This document shows, piece by piece, positions 32,482 through 33,014 of a stretch of DNA of 33,014 nucleotides. A program made the position numbers and the translations under genes. The stretch is taken from contig NZ_BATA01000023.1 of NCBI RefSeq assembly GCF_000474235.1, positions 1 to 33,014 of the forward strand, in the 5' to 3' direction. The notes beneath the pieces are model-generated. The model had not been told where the DNA came from, made no database searches, and saw only the letters and a program-made list of their open reading frames with translations. This DNA comes from Halarchaeum acidiphilum MH1-52-1. GTDB taxonomy: Archaea; Halobacteriota; Halobacteria; Halobacteriales; Halobacteriaceae. The stretch's first letter is position 1. Each line of letters opens with the position of its first letter.

Positions 32482-33014
32482 ATGCGAACGCGACGGGATG
32501 TGCTCGCGACCGCCGGCGCGGCGTGCGCGGGGCTACTGGCCGGTTGTACCGGGACGAACGGCGGCGGGAGTGGAGACGGGACGACCGAGACGAACTCGAC
32601 GACGCGGACGTTGACCGACGTTGACGTCCCGGACGATCCGGACGTCACGACGGTGGACTCGATGCCGACGCCGGTCCGCGGCGATCCGGACGCCGACGTG
32701 ACCGTGACGGTCTTCGAGGACTACGCCTGCCCGCACTGCGCGCACTACGCGACGGAGGTCATGCCTCGGATCGTCGAGAACTACACGAAACCCGGAACGG
32801 TCCGCTACGAGCACCGCGACTTCCCGATTCCGGTGAGCGAGGAGTGGTCGTGGGCGGGGGCGAACGCGGCGCGCGCGGTGCAGGACGCCCTCGACGACGC
32901 GGCGTTCTTCGAGTACACCCACACGCTCTTCGCCCATCAGGACGCGTACGTCGATGCGGGCGCGCGCGGGTACGACTACCTCGGGACGGTCGCCGCGGAT
33001 CTCGGCGCGGACGC
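32482..33014 (+). CDS. DsbA-family thiol-disulfide oxidoreductase, Tat lipoprotein (partial, runs off the end)
   Basis: The first 177 residues of a thioredoxin-fold protein. The N-terminus has the twin arginines R4-R5 (RTRRDVLATAG) and a lipobox LAGC with C22, so it is a Tat-exported lipoprotein, the usual haloarchaeal way to export redox proteins. A Thr/Gly/Asp-rich linker follows. The thioredoxin fold has the active site C83-P-H-C86 in FEDYACPHCAHYATEVMP, then EHRDFPIPVSEEWSWAGANAARAVQD, as in DsbA/DSBA-like thioredoxins. An in-frame ATG at 32452, with GGTGGG before it, would add ten residues; I prefer 32482 for the short n-region, but both are possible. No stop is reached in the window. 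Confidence 0.88.
   Translation, partial: MRTRRDVLATAGAACAGLLAGCTGTNGGGSGDGTTETNSTTRTLTDVDVPDDPDVTTVDSMPTPVRGDPDADVTVTVFEDYACPHCAHYATEVMPRIVENYTKPGTVRYEHRDFPIPVSEEWSWAGANAARAVQDALDDAAFFEYTHTLFAHQDAYVDAGARGYDYLGTVAADLGAD

Noticed and set aside
1-33014. CRISPR array, insertion sequence, prophage or replication origin
   Set aside because: No regularly spaced repeats, transposase, integrase, phage gene, cdc6/orc gene or AT-rich origin region was seen on either strand.

Overview
The window is about 33 kb of chromosomal DNA from a haloarchaeon (class Halobacteria); genus and species cannot be told. The evidence is high G+C, very acidic proteins, archaeal ribosomal proteins (L7Ae, S28e, L24e, S3Ae), archaea-only enzymes (TmcA, GTP cyclohydrolase III, KEOPS Pcc1, RibL, two CDP-alcohol phosphatidyltransferases), a Tat lipoprotein signal, and many TATA boxes about 26-30 bases before the start codon, as in leaderless haloarchaeal transcripts. 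Most of it is dense core genome with 1-5 base junctions or GTGA/ATGA overlaps. I see no insertion sequence, CRISPR array, rRNA gene or replication origin.

Layout. 1-2.7 kb: the tail of an unknown gene, an array of palindromes, then tmcA (tRNA-Met cytidine acetyltransferase) on the minus strand. 2.9-4.2 kb: the translation operon rpl7ae-rps28e-rpl24e-ndk. 4.3-6.4 kb: a large haloarchaeal protein with a CHAT-like C-terminus that seems to lack its catalytic dyad. 6.4-9.8 kb: GTP cyclohydrolase III, a 39-residue leaderless protein, Y-family DNA polymerase IV, a small uncharacterised protein and triosephosphate isomerase. 9.9-13.8 kb: multiprotein bridging factor, the operon hisC-AK6 kinase-CDP-alcohol phosphatidyltransferase, and a D-2-hydroxyacid dehydrogenase. 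14.0-16.6 kb: two small membrane proteins, a fumarylacetoacetate hydrolase family enzyme and a UPF0173 metallo-hydrolase. 16.7-18.0 kb: a PD-(D/E)XK nuclease-like gene of visibly lower G+C, directly downstream of tRNA-Ala(GGC). This is the only clearly accessory-looking patch.

18.1-20.7 kb: the operon rps15-recJ-like-pcc1-rps3ae. 20.8-23.3 kb: archaetidylserine synthase, an acidic HEAT-repeat protein and a small membrane protein. 23.4-25.1 kb: an exported, membrane-anchored phospholipase D-like protein. 25.1-28.2 kb: an S1-OB-DHH phosphoesterase divergent from a JAMM protease-FAD synthase pair. 28.2-32.3 kb: a membrane-anchored CARDB/COG1361-type protein followed by an RND/MMPL exporter, with a palindromic operator over the predicted transcription start. 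A divergent DsbA-like Tat lipoprotein runs off the end.

A strong technical signal runs through the window. Six genes are broken by frameshifts. Each can be restored by adding single bases, nearly always to short G, C or A/T runs, and after repair every length is a multiple of three and the family motifs rejoin. Nine such lost bases can be placed (near 2208, 4461, 4615, 7508, 15365, 15373, 16885, 17112 and 28820). I read these as base-calling deletions in the assembly, not as real pseudogenes, and annotate the repaired genes. Points most worth follow-up are the apparently dead CHAT-like protein, the low-G+C nuclease beside tRNA-Ala, the palindrome array at 123-225, structured leaders before rpl7ae and rps15, the operator at 32380-32395, and the small leaderless protein at 7280.
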